From NCBI GenBank assembly GCA_016716765.1, contig JADJVA010000020.1, forward strand, positions 744,001 to 808,000: a DNA stretch of 64,000 bases, written 5' to 3'. Below the pieces are notes generated by a model. The model made no database searches and was not told the origin of the DNA. It saw nothing but the letters and a program-made list of their open reading frames with translations. Source of the stretch: Bdellovibrionales bacterium (GTDB lineage Bacteria > Bdellovibrionota > Bdellovibrionia > Bdellovibrionales > UBA1609). Position 1 is the first letter of the stretch, and every line of letters starts with the position of its first letter. The position numbers were made by a program, and so were the translations under genes. Of the stretch, positions 8,760-17,098 are shown in pieces.

Positions 8760-9296
8760 GTGGACATCGCCCGTTTTTACAGTCAAGCGGAAGGCGAAAA
8801 TTTTTCGCTCAATGCGGTTGAAAAACGCCTGTTGGAAGATTTGTTGTCAAGCAGACTCTTGGTGAAGACCCCTGCGGGTTATTACGAGGCTTCTAGCAAC
8901 TTTGCCCTACTGGGAGCTTCCCAATATGGAACAAATACTGACAGAGAACATGAGTTCAATCATGGAGTTTACTTCACTGATGAGCGCTATAGATCTGCGG
9001 CAGAGAGGCTTTGGATCTCCTTGTCATTGGCGGAGAAGAACCTTGTTAACCAAGTGATGGAGATTTTCAGAGGGTATAACTTCAAGAATGATCATGACCT
9101 TTTCTTGCGTGAGTTTATAGCCTACTTCCGAGATCCGGAAGACCTGAAAAAATCTTACCTACAACCCATTGGTTTTGATAAAGAACTCTTCCCTCAGCTT
9201 GAACTCATAAGTAAAAAAGTAAAGGCCCTGGATTCTACGAGCAAGTCCTACCAGGAAATGCTCCAAGCCCGCCATCGACTAAACCTAAAATTTTAA
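8760..9296 (+). CDS. Continuation of the preceding secreted protein, or a GTG-started gene
   Basis: 178 codons that begin with GTG directly after the TAA of the preceding gene and in the same frame. The peptide is helical and lacks a signal peptide, which is odd for an independent neighbour of an exported protein but natural for its C-terminal half. The bases before the GTG show no Shine-Dalgarno sequence. I therefore favour an interrupted single gene. Its end overlaps the convergent methyltransferase gene by four bases. Confidence 0.5.
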   Translation: MDIARFYSQAEGENFSLNAVEKRLLEDLLSSRLLVKTPAGYYEASSNFALLGASQYGTNTDREHEFNHGVYFTDERYRSAAERLWISLSLAEKNLVNQVMEIFRGYNFKNDHDLFLREFIAYFRDPEDLKKSYLQPIGFDKELFPQLELISKKVKALDSTSKSYQEMLQARHRLNLKF

Positions 9297-10540
9297 ACCT
9301 TAGCGATTCGAGCTCCGTAAAATCCGTCCGATCCAACTGGCGAAGGCAGACGATGAAATTCATCTTCTAATTTCCAGCCCGGATGATTCTCAAGGAACCA
9401 TTTCACTTGAAGCTCATTCTCTGAAGGAAAAACAGAACAGGTCGCGTAAACCATTTTGCCTCCAGATTTTACCATGCTCACATAATTTGTCAGGATTTCC
9501 CGCTGAACATGAATAAGCCGATTGCACTCCTCATCCGTCATTTTCCATTTAGAATCTGGATTTCGCCGAATCACTCCGGACCCAGAACAAGGCACATCAA
9601 GTAGCAATCTGTCCGCATGCCCAACAAGCCGCTTCACAGTCTTGGAGGATTCAATCAATCTCGTTTCAATCGAATCAACTCCGGCTCGACGGGACCTTTC
9701 GCGAAGTTCCTTGAGTTTTCGTTCATGAACGTCCATACAGAGGATTTTGCCGCGATTATTCATCAATGCCGCAAGATGAAGTGATTTCCCACCCGCTCCA
9801 GCACAGGCATCAATGACCCTCATTCTTGGTTCTGCCTGAACAAACGGAACTATCAATTGTGAACCCAGATCCTGAACCTCAAAGAACCCCTCCTTGAATG
9901 CTTTGGTTTTGAAGACGTTTCGCCTTTCCGGCAATCGAAGAGCGTCAGGGCCGGTAATGACCGTCTGGGATTGAATCAGCTCCTCCCCCAATCGCTGTTT
10001 CACTGCCGCTGGATCCGAGCGCAACCGATTCACCCTCAAAAACAAGGGGGCTGGCTGATTAGAGCCTTGAGCAATGGCCTTCCAGGTGTCGCCCAGTTCA
10101 TTCTCACCCTTTGCCCAGAACCAGTCTGGATAGGATTCCCTCACCGAGTCGGGGCTCGCAAGATCCCAAAGACGAATAATTTTCTCAGGATCTCCACCAA
10201 AGCCCTCTCGCTCAAAGGGACCGAGATCATAATCATTTAATATGCACCAGGCCGTCACCGCTGCCTTGAAATCTTGCTCAGAGTATGACTTTGTCGTGCT
10301 ATCGCACGTAGGATGATCATCCGCAAGACCCATAGCAAACCTCAGGCGTCTCCACCAGCGGATCGTATCGTAAAAAGTCTCGGCAAAAAATTTTCGGTCC
10401 TTAGCTCCCATATTTTTGTTCTGGAAAAAATGCCTTTCCAAAACCTTGTCAGCGTAGAATCCCTGATTGAATGATTGATCCAACACTTGAACGAGACCAT
10501 ACAATGCTGGGCGGTGAACTTTCTTTTTCATGGAATTCAT
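9293..10540 (-). CDS. RsmB/NSUN-type RNA 5-methylcytosine methyltransferase
   Basis: 415 residues. SAM-dependent enzyme that methylates C5 of a cytosine in RNA; RsmB acts on 16S C967. The N-terminal ~100 residues form a NusB-like helical domain. The catalytic domain shows the SAM loop Asp-Ala-Cys-Ala-Gly-Ala-Gly-Gly-Lys, Leu-Asp-Val-Pro-Cys-Ser-Gly-Ser-Gly with one catalytic Cys, and Tyr-Ala-Thr-Cys-Ser with the second. Start: 10540 avoids overlap with the upstream gene; ATG at 10531 and an extended start at 10594 also exist. The exact target base cannot be told from sequence, so no symbol is given. Confidence 0.85.
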   Translation of the reverse strand: MNSMKKKVHRPALYGLVQVLDQSFNQGFYADKVLERHFFQNKNMGAKDRKFFAETFYDTIRWWRRLRFAMGLADDHPTCDSTTKSYSEQDFKAAVTAWCILNDYDLGPFEREGFGGDPEKIIRLWDLASPDSVRESYPDWFWAKGENELGDTWKAIAQGSNQPAPLFLRVNRLRSDPAAVKQRLGEELIQSQTVITGPDALRLPERRNVFKTKAFKEGFFEVQDLGSQLIVPFVQAEPRMRVIDACAGAGGKSLHLAALMNNRGKILCMDVHERKLKELRERSRRAGVDSIETRLIESSKTVKRLVGHADRLLLDVPCSGSGVIRRNPDSKWKMTDEECNRLIHVQREILTNYVSMVKSGGKMVYATCSVFPSENELQVKWFLENHPGWKLEDEFHRLPSPVGSDGFYGARIAKV

Positions 10541-10556
10541 GGAGGCCTGATTTCTA

Positions 10557-11297
10557 TCAAAAATTGAAGACTGTGCCCAGCGCAACAAACACACCGTTAT
10601 ATTGCCCGTCGCTCATCAAATGGACATGATTTTTGAGTCCAGTTTCGAAGGTCAGTCCCGTATCTCCGAATAGACGAAATACCCGAACCCCCATGAGCAG
10701 TTGATAATCGAAGGAGAGAGGAGACTCATCCGCAATCTGCTTAAAAAAGACCCCAACTCCCGCTCCCCCTCCAAAATAGAGAGGAAACTCACTTTTGGCA
10801 TCGGGAAATGTGATGACGGGCATTAAGCTCATCTTGAGAACATTTCCTTCACGAAACTTATAGGAATTGAAGTCAACCCGCAGGAGAAGATCCATGGAGT
10901 TCACCCACTCCCCCATGCGATAGCTGACTCCCGCCGTGAGCTGACCCATGTCTTTGTTGTCTTTCCCCCCCCACTTATAGGCGTTTTCATCCGTGTATGC
11001 CCCAAGGTGCAAACCCAGGTAGCGGGCCTTCTTGGACGAGGCCCCAGCAGGGTTCCGACTGGATTCATCCCCATCCTCAGACCCGCCAGCCCCCCCTCCC
11101 TTACTGCGTTCGGCAAAATAACGAGCGGCTGCCTTTTTCCCAATATTAGATTCGGCCGGAGGAGCCTCATCCCTTCCAAAGGCCGTGCCCGCACCCCACA
11201 TTGCAATGAGAAACACCCCACAAAAAATGGCGAAAACAATAACAGACCGTAAGGAGCTTCTCCGAGAGAAGCTCTCATCTTGAATAAAGGTGCTCAT
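10557..11297 (-). CDS. Outer-membrane beta-barrel-like protein
   Basis: 246 residues with an unusually long N-terminal segment before the signal helix (Val-Ile-Val-Phe-Ala-Ile-Phe-Cys-Gly-Val-Phe-Leu-Ile-Ala-Met), then a low-complexity Gly/Ser/Glu linker and, from about residue 90, alternating beta-strands. It ends in Val-Phe-Asn-Phe, the terminal aromatic typical of proteins inserted by the BAM complex. Probably a small porin-like or structural barrel. No recognised family. It sits between a divergent nrdR and the methyltransferase. Confidence 0.65.
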   Translation of the reverse strand: MSTFIQDESFSRRSSLRSVIVFAIFCGVFLIAMWGAGTAFGRDEAPPAESNIGKKAAARYFAERSKGGGAGGSEDGDESSRNPAGASSKKARYLGLHLGAYTDENAYKWGGKDNKDMGQLTAGVSYRMGEWVNSMDLLLRVDFNSYKFREGNVLKMSLMPVITFPDAKSEFPLYFGGGAGVGVFFKQIADESPLSFDYQLLMGVRVFRLFGDTGLTFETGLKNHVHLMSDGQYNGVFVALGTVFNF

Positions 11298-11402
11298 GGG
11301 GTCGTATTGTGATTGATTTTCGTTCTTCCATCAAAGGTTTTTTGCTACGTGGCAATTTTCTACATGATTCATCGCTCGCAGGATTGCGTTCGCCTTGACG
11401 CC

Positions 11403-11431
11403 TTGACCCCTTTAGCGTTCTGCACTACAAC
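11403..11431 (+). promoter_or_regulatory. Sigma-70-type promoter for nrdR-nusB
   Basis: TTGACC at 11403-11408 and TACAAC at 11426-11431 are separated by 17 bases, placing transcription start about 25 bases before nrdR. A second TTGACG lies nine bases further upstream. Confidence 0.5.
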
Positions 11432-11461
11432 TGGCGGCTATTCTATGGAAGGTAACTGCCA

Positions 11462-11917
11462 ATGAGATGTCCGCAGTGCGATCACCCGGAAAGTCGGGTT
11501 TTGGACACGAGAGTTCAAAAAGAGGGCGAAATTCGCCGTCGCCGCGAGTGCCTGCTGTGTAAATTTCGATTCACAACTGGGGAATCCATTTTATTGAACT
11601 TTCCCATGGTTGTTAAGAAGGATGGACGTCGAGAATCTTTTTCAAAGGAAAAGCTCTTTCGAGGTCTTCAACGCGCCTGTCAAAAACGGCCGATCAGCTT
11701 GTCGCAGGTGGAGCAGGTAGTTTCCAGAATCTCAAGGCTAGTCCTCGAGGCTTCCGAGAAAGAAGTGCCTGCCGAATATATTGGCCAACACGTCATTCGA
11801 GAGTTGCGAGAACTGGACCATGTCGCCTATGTGCGATTTGCCAGTGTGTATAAAACATTTCGCGATATTCAGGAATTTGTAGAAAGTCTCGAAAATGAAA
11901 CGCGAGCGCCCATATGA
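11462..11917 (+). CDS. nrdR: Transcriptional repressor NrdR of ribonucleotide reductase genes
   Basis: 151 residues, the usual length. The N-terminal zinc ribbon is complete (Cys-Pro-Gln-Cys near residue 3 and Cys-Leu-Leu-Cys near 31), followed by Arg-Arg-Arg-Arg-Glu-Cys and Phe-Thr-Thr-Gly-Glu. Residues about 46-136 are an ATP-cone domain (Val-Val-Lys-Lys-Asp-Gly-Arg-Arg-Glu; Lys-Glu-Lys-Leu). NrdR senses ATP/dATP and represses nrd operons by binding NrdR boxes. It overlaps nusB by four bases (ATGA), so the two are translationally coupled. No reductase gene is in the window. Confidence 0.95.
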   Translation: MRCPQCDHPESRVLDTRVQKEGEIRRRRECLLCKFRFTTGESILLNFPMVVKKDGRRESFSKEKLFRGLQRACQKRPISLSQVEQVVSRISRLVLEASEKEVPAEYIGQHVIRELRELDHVAYVRFASVYKTFRDIQEFVESLENETRAPI

Positions 11918-12333
11918 GATCAGCTCCCATTCGCCGACAGTCAAGAGAACTCGCTCTTCAGGTATTGTTTCAGCAGGAGTTCGCGCCGGGACTCGATTAT
12001 CATGCTGGCCTGGAGACTTTCCGCGGAAATTTTGCGGCCCCTCTTGAAGTCTGGAAGTACGCCGAACACCTCCTGGCAGGAATTCAGGACAAAAGGGAGC
12101 AGATCGATCAACTTATTTCGAAGAGTGCAGACAATTGGTCGATAGCCAGGATGGCACTCGTCGACCTCAATTTAATGAGGATTGCCGTATTTGAGATGGC
12201 CTTTAGCACGGAGATCGTTCCGCCACCTGTCGCAATCAATGAAGCCCTGGAAATCACGAAAAAATATGGAACCAATGATTCAGCAAAGTTTATTAACGCC
12301 GTTTTGGATCAGATCAAACAACGAGATCCTTGA
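11914..12333 (+). CDS. nusB: Transcription antitermination factor NusB
   Basis: 139 residues, normal length. The all-helical NusB fold is recognised by Arg-Glu-Leu-Ala-Leu-Gln-Val-Leu-Phe-Gln-Gln near the start, Trp-Ser-Ile-Ala-Arg-Met-Ala-Leu-Val-Asp in the middle, and the closing Ile-Asn-Glu-Ala-Leu-Glu-Ile-Thr-Lys-Lys-Tyr-Gly with Phe-Ile-Asn-Ala-Val-Leu-Asp. NusB with NusE binds boxA RNA in rRNA operons. The nrdR-nusB pairing is common, usually with riboflavin genes, which are absent here. Confidence 0.95.
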   Translation: MRSAPIRRQSRELALQVLFQQEFAPGLDYHAGLETFRGNFAAPLEVWKYAEHLLAGIQDKREQIDQLISKSADNWSIARMALVDLNLMRIAVFEMAFSTEIVPPPVAINEALEITKKYGTNDSAKFINAVLDQIKQRDP

Positions 12334-12364
12334 CCCGCAAATAAAATAGGAATCTGATCTGATC

Positions 12365-12841
12365 ATGGCGATTCAAAAACTTTCACAGGCTGGTGCCTTT
12401 GGACCCGGATCGGATCTTTGGATCCTTCCACCCTTGCGGCATTCTGCATGGGCTCGAAAAGTAGATTGGTACCTCAATTTTCAAATTTCACGGGCCAAGG
12501 ATCACCAATTCCGCAAATTGGACCCAGAACTAGAAGAAATAATGAATACAAACGAACTTCTGCCTCTGATCCCCGTTGAAACTTCACCCGTTACACCCCC
12601 CCTATTGATTGCGAGCCACTCTCACCTGCCAAACCAGATGACACTTGAGATTCCAATGGATAAAGAACTGAAAAACTGGGTTCTTCTCTGCCACCACATT
12701 TGGAAGAATTTAGGGCGTCCCTCTCTTCGAGTTTTTCTTCCAGGACCAGCACTTTTTGAGAATTTCGTGGAGGAGTGGCCTGACTCCCAAACCGCAACAG
12801 ATATCTCCTTGGTCAGCGAAATCGCACCTGGACATAACTAG
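12365..12841 (+). CDS. Conserved-looking protein of unknown function
   Basis: 158 residues between nusB and ppsR on the same strand. No signal peptide or membrane helix, so probably cytoplasmic. Sequence rich in Pro, Leu and Trp (Ser-Asp-Leu-Trp-Ile-Leu-Pro-Pro-Leu; Leu-Leu-Cys-His-His-Ile-Trp-Lys-Asn-Leu). The ATG at 12365 has only a weak aggaat upstream, about 13 bases away. Position in a run of housekeeping genes and a length-filling frame suggest a real gene. No family recognised. Confidence 0.6.
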   Translation: MAIQKLSQAGAFGPGSDLWILPPLRHSAWARKVDWYLNFQISRAKDHQFRKLDPELEEIMNTNELLPLIPVETSPVTPPLLIASHSHLPNQMTLEIPMDKELKNWVLLCHHIWKNLGRPSLRVFLPGPALFENFVEEWPDSQTATDISLVSEIAPGHN

Positions 12842-12928
12842 ATGGCCAAAGCAATTTTTTTATGAATCGCCCGTTAACAGCGGATTCGATCAACTGAGAC
12901 ATCATTCTCTGAGAGTAGGAAATCACTC

Positions 12929-13777
12929 ATGACTCGACCAAACGGAACTATTTATATAATTTCTGATGGAACTGGGGAAACTGCTGCCACCATGATTCGA
13001 GCTGCCCTTGTGCATTTTCACGACAGAGAAATCAATATTGTGCGCAACAAGAATCTCAGAACCGAAGAACAAATAGAGAGTGTGATGAGCGAGGTCTTTG
13101 CTCGCCAAGGATTGGTTGTCCACACGGTTGTTAGCAACTCTTTGAGACAAAAAATAAAACAAGCCGCAGCCGAAAAAGGCATCCCAGAAATCGACCTGTT
13201 GGGTCCAGTCATGACTATTCTGGAAGGGTATTTTGGGATGGTACAAGGGCAGGAGGCTCATGAGGCAGGGGTTCTCCGCACCGTGGATGAAAAATATTTT
13301 AAACGTATTGAAGCCATCGAATACACGGTTCGACATGACGATGGAAAAATTCTTGGTGATCTGGATCAGGCCGACATTGTTCTGATCGGAATCAGCCGTA
13401 CGAGTAAAACACCCTTATCAATTTTTCTTAGCCATAAAGGTTGGAAAGTAGCTAACGTCCCTCTTGTGATAAATACTCCCCTCCCAGAAGAATTATTTAA
13501 AATAGACCAACGCAAAGTCGTTGGACTCATGATTGACGGAGACACTTTGCTCCGAATCAGACGCAAGCGTCTGGAAAAGTTTGGCCAGGACCCTGGAGGA
13601 GAATACGCTAGCACACGTTATATTGAACAAGAAATGGAGTACGCCCAAGCGCTCTTCAAGAAAAATCGCAAATGGCCTGTGTTTAACGTTACCGATCGAG
13701 CTCTTGAAGAAACAGCCGCAGAAATCCTTCGCATCGTCGCCTCTCGGATGGATCTCCCCTACGATCAAATGCTCTAG
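12929..13777 (+). CDS. ppsR: Pyruvate,phosphate dikinase / PEP synthase regulatory protein (PSRP family)
   Basis: 282 residues, typical for the family. It is a bifunctional Ser/Thr kinase and Pi-dependent phosphorylase that switches PEP synthase or pyruvate phosphate dikinase off and on, controlling gluconeogenic flux. Signatures: Ile-Ser-Asp-Gly-Thr-Gly-Glu-Thr-Ala near residue 12 and the P-loop-like Gly-Ile-Ser-Arg-Thr-Ser-Lys-Thr-Pro-Leu-Ser near 153, then Tyr-Ala-Ser-Thr-Arg-Tyr-Ile. The ATG follows gtaggaaatcact, a fair ribosome site. Its target enzyme is not in the window. Confidence 0.9.
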   Translation: MTRPNGTIYIISDGTGETAATMIRAALVHFHDREINIVRNKNLRTEEQIESVMSEVFARQGLVVHTVVSNSLRQKIKQAAAEKGIPEIDLLGPVMTILEGYFGMVQGQEAHEAGVLRTVDEKYFKRIEAIEYTVRHDDGKILGDLDQADIVLIGISRTSKTPLSIFLSHKGWKVANVPLVINTPLPEELFKIDQRKVVGLMIDGDTLLRIRRKRLEKFGQDPGGEYASTRYIEQEMEYAQALFKKNRKWPVFNVTDRALEETAAEILRIVASRMDLPYDQML

Positions 13778-13810
13778 ATATCAGTTCAAACCACATGATC
13801 GACCAGCAAT

Positions 13811-13819
13811 AGTCTTATA
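13811..13819 (+). repeat. Left 9-bp direct duplication flanking the cassette
   Basis: AGTCTTATA, directly before the terminal TGAACTGG; repeated exactly at 15778-15786 after the right end. Confidence 0.65.
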
Positions 13820-14028
13820 TGAACTGGCCCACTTGATTGTTGTTCCAAACTCCAAGGGAGCCGGCTGACGCAATCTCGGGATTCCGGGATCTTCAAACAT
13901 GCGTCCGGCAGCAGCGCTCACGTTGTGAGCACTGCACCAAGCCGAACTCGATCCTGAACCCCTGAGATTGCTTCAGCCGGCTCCCTATGTTTTTTGGACA
14001 CAACAGAATCACCGAAGGCTTGCTGGCC
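13820..14028 (-). repeat. Hairpin repeat family, copy A
   Basis: About 210 bases. Read on the minus strand: CTGGCC, a short arm, GGGAGCCGGCTGA, a long stem arm, a central small hairpin (GCAGTGCTCAC-AAC-GTGAGCGCTGC), the returning arm, and the outer end CAACAATCAAGTGGGCCAG. Closest to copy B. The inner end after CTGGCC is divergent compared with copies B-E. Confidence 0.85.
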
Positions 14029-14156
14029 AACCAAGGATTGCAACTTCGGATGGCGATTCGGAGTTGGCAGTTCTTATTTGGAATTGAAATCCCGATTTAG
14101 CGGCACCACAATCAGATTGGAAAGGTACTTCCAATTTTTCGAAATCGGCGAGATAC

Positions 14157-15227
14157 TCATTTTCCAACAGTAGTGATTGATTCAATAGATGAATGGTACT
14201 TATCCAAGAGTTTCATAATGGCAGACTTTTCTAATGTAACTACGATGGTCGCATTTTTTTCTTCTACCTCATTTATTACAATAAAGGGATTTTCATTTTC
14301 GGTATTTTTTTGATCACTCAACAAGGCTTCTAGAAAACTGGCGATTTCGGAAGGATTGATGTCCCCTTTGAGCTTCAAAGAAAATCGTTTTACAAGAATT
14401 CCCTCATCCATATCAAAGGGTAACTTAAAAAAGTCATCAGTAAGAAAGGATAATGACAATGGAATGCCGAGTCCAGCCTGTAGATCTGGATTCTGTTCAA
14501 AGATAGACTTCCATTCTAGATAGTCCTCATATTTCTTGTTTGCAATGACAAGAGAAGCTTCATCTGCAATATTCTCAGTGTCCATAACCATAAACAAAAC
14601 ATCCTGCGATGGTTTCGGACCTAGTGTTGCTAATCTGGACAATAAACTCATCAATTCATTTTGTTTGAATTGACCTAGTGGAACATATTCCACCACATCA
14701 CGGTCGGGATCGATATCAAGCTGGACTTCAAACCTGCCATTCGGTCCCACAGAATAATCAGCATGAAATTCATCATTAGAGTGCAGCAAAGGATATAGAA
14801 ACTGAAGTCTTCCCTCTTCCTGCTGAGTAACTATTGAAGCGATGTGTTCGTCGATACCACCTTCTGCATTTCTGACTCCCATGACCAACCCACCCAAAAA
14901 TTTTTGCTTTGAGATACGGACACCTTCCTCAAAAATGCGTGTTTCTCCTTTCAAACGGTAAGGAAACCAGCTCCTAATACGGTAAGTTCCAATGCCCAAT
15001 TGCTGCAACTTCACTATGGATCTGGGAAAGGAAAAATCGGCCCCACCCCCATTCTTGACCTGCGCTACATAAACGCCGGTCAGGTCGGGAGATAAAATTT
15101 TCAAACAGCTTTGAGCTGTGGAACGAGCAGGTGTTTCCTTTTCTACGGAGCTAGCGAAACTCTCCTGTGATGTTGCAAAAGCGAAACAAAATACCGACGA
15201 GAAGACTAACAATCTCAAATTCTTCAT
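14157..15227 (-). CDS. Secreted protein of unknown function, cassette cargo
   Basis: 356 residues with a signal peptide (Leu-Leu-Val-Phe-Ser-Ser-Val-Phe-Cys-Phe-Ala-Phe-Ala, cleaved around Ser-Phe-Ala). The mature protein is a mix of beta-strands and helices with no catalytic motif I know; a Gly-Val-Tyr-Val-Ala-Gln segment follows the first cysteine, and the C-terminus contains a Val-Glu-Glu-Lys-Asn-Ala-Thr-Ile-Val-Val-Thr-Leu strand. It is the only gene in the inverted-repeat cassette, so it was probably acquired or moved with it. What benefit it provides cannot be seen. Confidence 0.65.
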   Translation of the reverse strand: MKNLRLLVFSSVFCFAFATSQESFASSVEKETPARSTAQSCLKILSPDLTGVYVAQVKNGGGADFSFPRSIVKLQQLGIGTYRIRSWFPYRLKGETRIFEEGVRISKQKFLGGLVMGVRNAEGGIDEHIASIVTQQEEGRLQFLYPLLHSNDEFHADYSVGPNGRFEVQLDIDPDRDVVEYVPLGQFKQNELMSLLSRLATLGPKPSQDVLFMVMDTENIADEASLVIANKKYEDYLEWKSIFEQNPDLQAGLGIPLSLSFLTDDFFKLPFDMDEGILVKRFSLKLKGDINPSEIASFLEALLSDQKNTENENPFIVINEVEEKNATIVVTLEKSAIMKLLDKYHSSIESITTVGK

Positions 15228-15556
15228 GATGCAAGGTCCTTTTGATTTCTACTCAGGTTGTCGAAGTTGACTATCACAAGCAATTGGGAATTCAAGTTCA
15301 TTTGACCGCCTATATGTCGCATGTCGTGAAGGGGGCCGTTCATCGAAATGATTGAGGAAACCATGGGATCGGGTAGGCCGGTGCATTACTGAACCGACCC
15401 CACCACAGAACCCATCGCGCCAATTTCTAGCAATGGGCTCTTCAGAAGGAAATACACTTACAGTCGAGCATAGCAGGTGAGTTTGGCATAGCTAATATGC
15501 GACATTTCGCAGCCGGTGAACGGATACAAAGCTTCGAGAATAAGGATCTCGATTTT

Positions 15557-15777
15557 AATACAGCGACTGGGCCACAAGCCTTCGGTGATTCTGTTGGGTC
15601 TAAAAGACATAGGGAGCTGGCTGAAGCAATCTCAGGGGTTCAGGATCGAGTTCGGCTTGGTGCAGTGCTCACAACGTGAGCGCTGCTGCCGGACGCATGT
15701 TTGAAGATCCCGGAATCCCGAGATTGCTTCAGCCGGCGCCCTTGGAGTTTGCAACAACAATCAAGTGGGCCAGTTCA
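15557..15777 (+). repeat. Hairpin repeat family, copy B
   Basis: Plus orientation from AATACAGCG to CCAGTTCA. Same stem sequence variant as copy A (arms GAAGCAATC and GATTGCTTC). An AAGCTTCGA at about 15529, shared with copy D, suggests the inner end extends some 28 bases further. The outer end is followed by the AGTCTTATA duplication. Confidence 0.85.
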
Positions 15778-15786
15778 AGTCTTATA
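15778..15786 (+). repeat. Right 9-bp direct duplication flanking the cassette
   Basis: AGTCTTATA, exact copy of 13811-13819, directly after the terminal CCAGTTCA. Confidence 0.65.
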
Positions 15787-15801
15787 GACCTAGACGAAAC
15801 C

Positions 15802-16701
15802 CTATCCAAATCCGTGCTGCAAAGCTCTAAAAAATACGTCAACCATCGGGCCGATCTCACTCAGTTTTTGTGAATACATGTTTACGTTAACTGAATATTT
15901 GAAATCCTCGGTTTCGATTTGCGTGAGGCGATTCGTTTTGACTTGCTTGCGAATGCTGTGAGCAGGGAGAAAACCCCAACCTAACCCCGATTCAATCACT
16001 CGTTTGAGAGTTCCGACGTTGTCCGACTCAAAAACAACTTCAGGATCAACTCCAACTTCATGAAATTTCTTTTCAATGCTCATCCTAAACGAAGGATACT
16101 TTTCGGCAAAAGAGACAAGCGGTCGGGACCCAAGATGCCCCAAATCAACATTTGATGGCAAAGAGGTGTCACGACCTGAGCCGACCAGCCACATTTCGTC
16201 TTTAAAGAGAAATCTCTTTTCAAAATGCTCAAACTCAATTCCATATTCCTTCTTTAAGTCTGGAAGAATCGCAATGTTAATATTCTTACTTCTCATCTCA
16301 CTAATAATTTTGTCACCTGTCCCATATACAAGTTTAATTTTTAACCGCGAATTGTGTTTGAGAAACATTCCAATGATAGGACTAATCATATAAAGTCCAA
16401 TTGAATTGAGCGTGCCAATTCGCAAATCACCAGAAATCTCCTGCGACATTGTTCTGATGGACACTTCCGCTTGTTGGGTTAAAAACAAAATTCTTTTTGC
16501 GTAATCATAGAGCATTTGTCCCTGAATAGTTGATTTAACCTGACGAACACCTCTCACCAACAGTTCAACTCCCAGCTCTTCCTCAAGATTTCGAATCTGC
16601 TGACTGACAGCAGGCTGCGTGAGAAATAGTTTATCTGCAGCTGCAGTCATACTCCCCTCGCTCAATACGGCACAAAAAGTCGTGAGCTGTTGCAAATTCA
16701 T
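15802..16701 (-). CDS. LysR-family transcriptional regulator
   Basis: 299 residues, normal length. The N-terminal winged helix-turn-helix is textbook (Met-Asn-Leu-Gln-Gln-Leu-Thr-Thr-Phe; Met-Thr-Ala-Ala-Ala-Asp-Lys-Leu-Phe-Leu-Thr-Gln-Pro-Ala-Val-Ser-Gln-Gln-Ile). The remaining two thirds is the periplasmic-binding-like effector domain. LysR proteins usually regulate a divergent neighbour, which here is the S8 protease gene across a ~400-base AT-rich gap; that link is a guess. The inducer is unknown. The inverted-repeat cassette ends 16 bases beyond its 3' end without disrupting it. Confidence 0.9.
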   Translation of the reverse strand: MNLQQLTTFCAVLSEGSMTAAADKLFLTQPAVSQQIRNLEEELGVELLVRGVRQVKSTIQGQMLYDYAKRILFLTQQAEVSIRTMSQEISGDLRIGTLNSIGLYMISPIIGMFLKHNSRLKIKLVYGTGDKIISEMRSKNINIAILPDLKKEYGIEFEHFEKRFLFKDEMWLVGSGRDTSLPSNVDLGHLGSRPLVSFAEKYPSFRMSIEKKFHEVGVDPEVVFESDNVGTLKRVIESGLGWGFLPAHSIRKQVKTNRLTQIETEDFKYSVNVNMYSQKLSEIGPMVDVFFRALQHGFG

Positions 16702-17098
16702 CGGTACTCCTTTAAATCAGCTATTTTAGCACTTTCGATATGGTTTATTTTCGAATTTGCCTTTCAAGTTGCAAGATGTAGGCGTGAAGCATAAGCGATA
16801 TTTATGAATCTTGGGAGATAGGATTGTAAGTTTTATATATTTATTGTAATAGAAATATATATGCAGCATTATATCTCAATAAAATCAATATGTTAATGTT
16901 TTACTCAATCTACACGATATATTGTATTTTTTATAAATTTAAACCATTTTCTTTCGACTTTTTCATCCCAACATATTGAAATTACTATAATTAATTCTCT
17001 ATTATAAAATTTTCTTATATCATTTTACAAATTTTCTTGAATTGATCCGAGCCTTTCATCTGGGATGTAATTCTCTAGGGACAAAAAAGGGGGAATTT
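16702..17098. promoter_or_regulatory. AT-rich divergent regulatory region
   Basis: About 400 bases between the divergent LysR and protease genes, very AT-rich from 16840 to 17040 and without a coding frame. A possible protease promoter is TTGATC at 17042 and TGTAAT at 17066 (18-base spacer), followed by an aaggggg ribosome site. Size and position fit LysR control, but I see no operator I can prove. Confidence 0.4.

Larger units (their letters stand above)
13820..15777. mobile_element. Cassette with terminal inverted hairpin repeats, one cargo gene and a 9-bp flanking duplication
   Basis: The left end reads TGAACTGGCCCACTTGATTG and the right end is its exact inverse (15758-15777). The duplicate AGTCTTATA lies immediately outside both ends (13811-13819 and 15778-15786), as expected for a target-site duplication. 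Each end carries one copy of the ~220-bp hairpin repeat, in opposite orientation, and the two copies are nearly identical. Between them is one secreted-protein gene and no transposase, so the unit would need an enzyme supplied in trans. This reading is an inference from structure. Confidence 0.7.
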
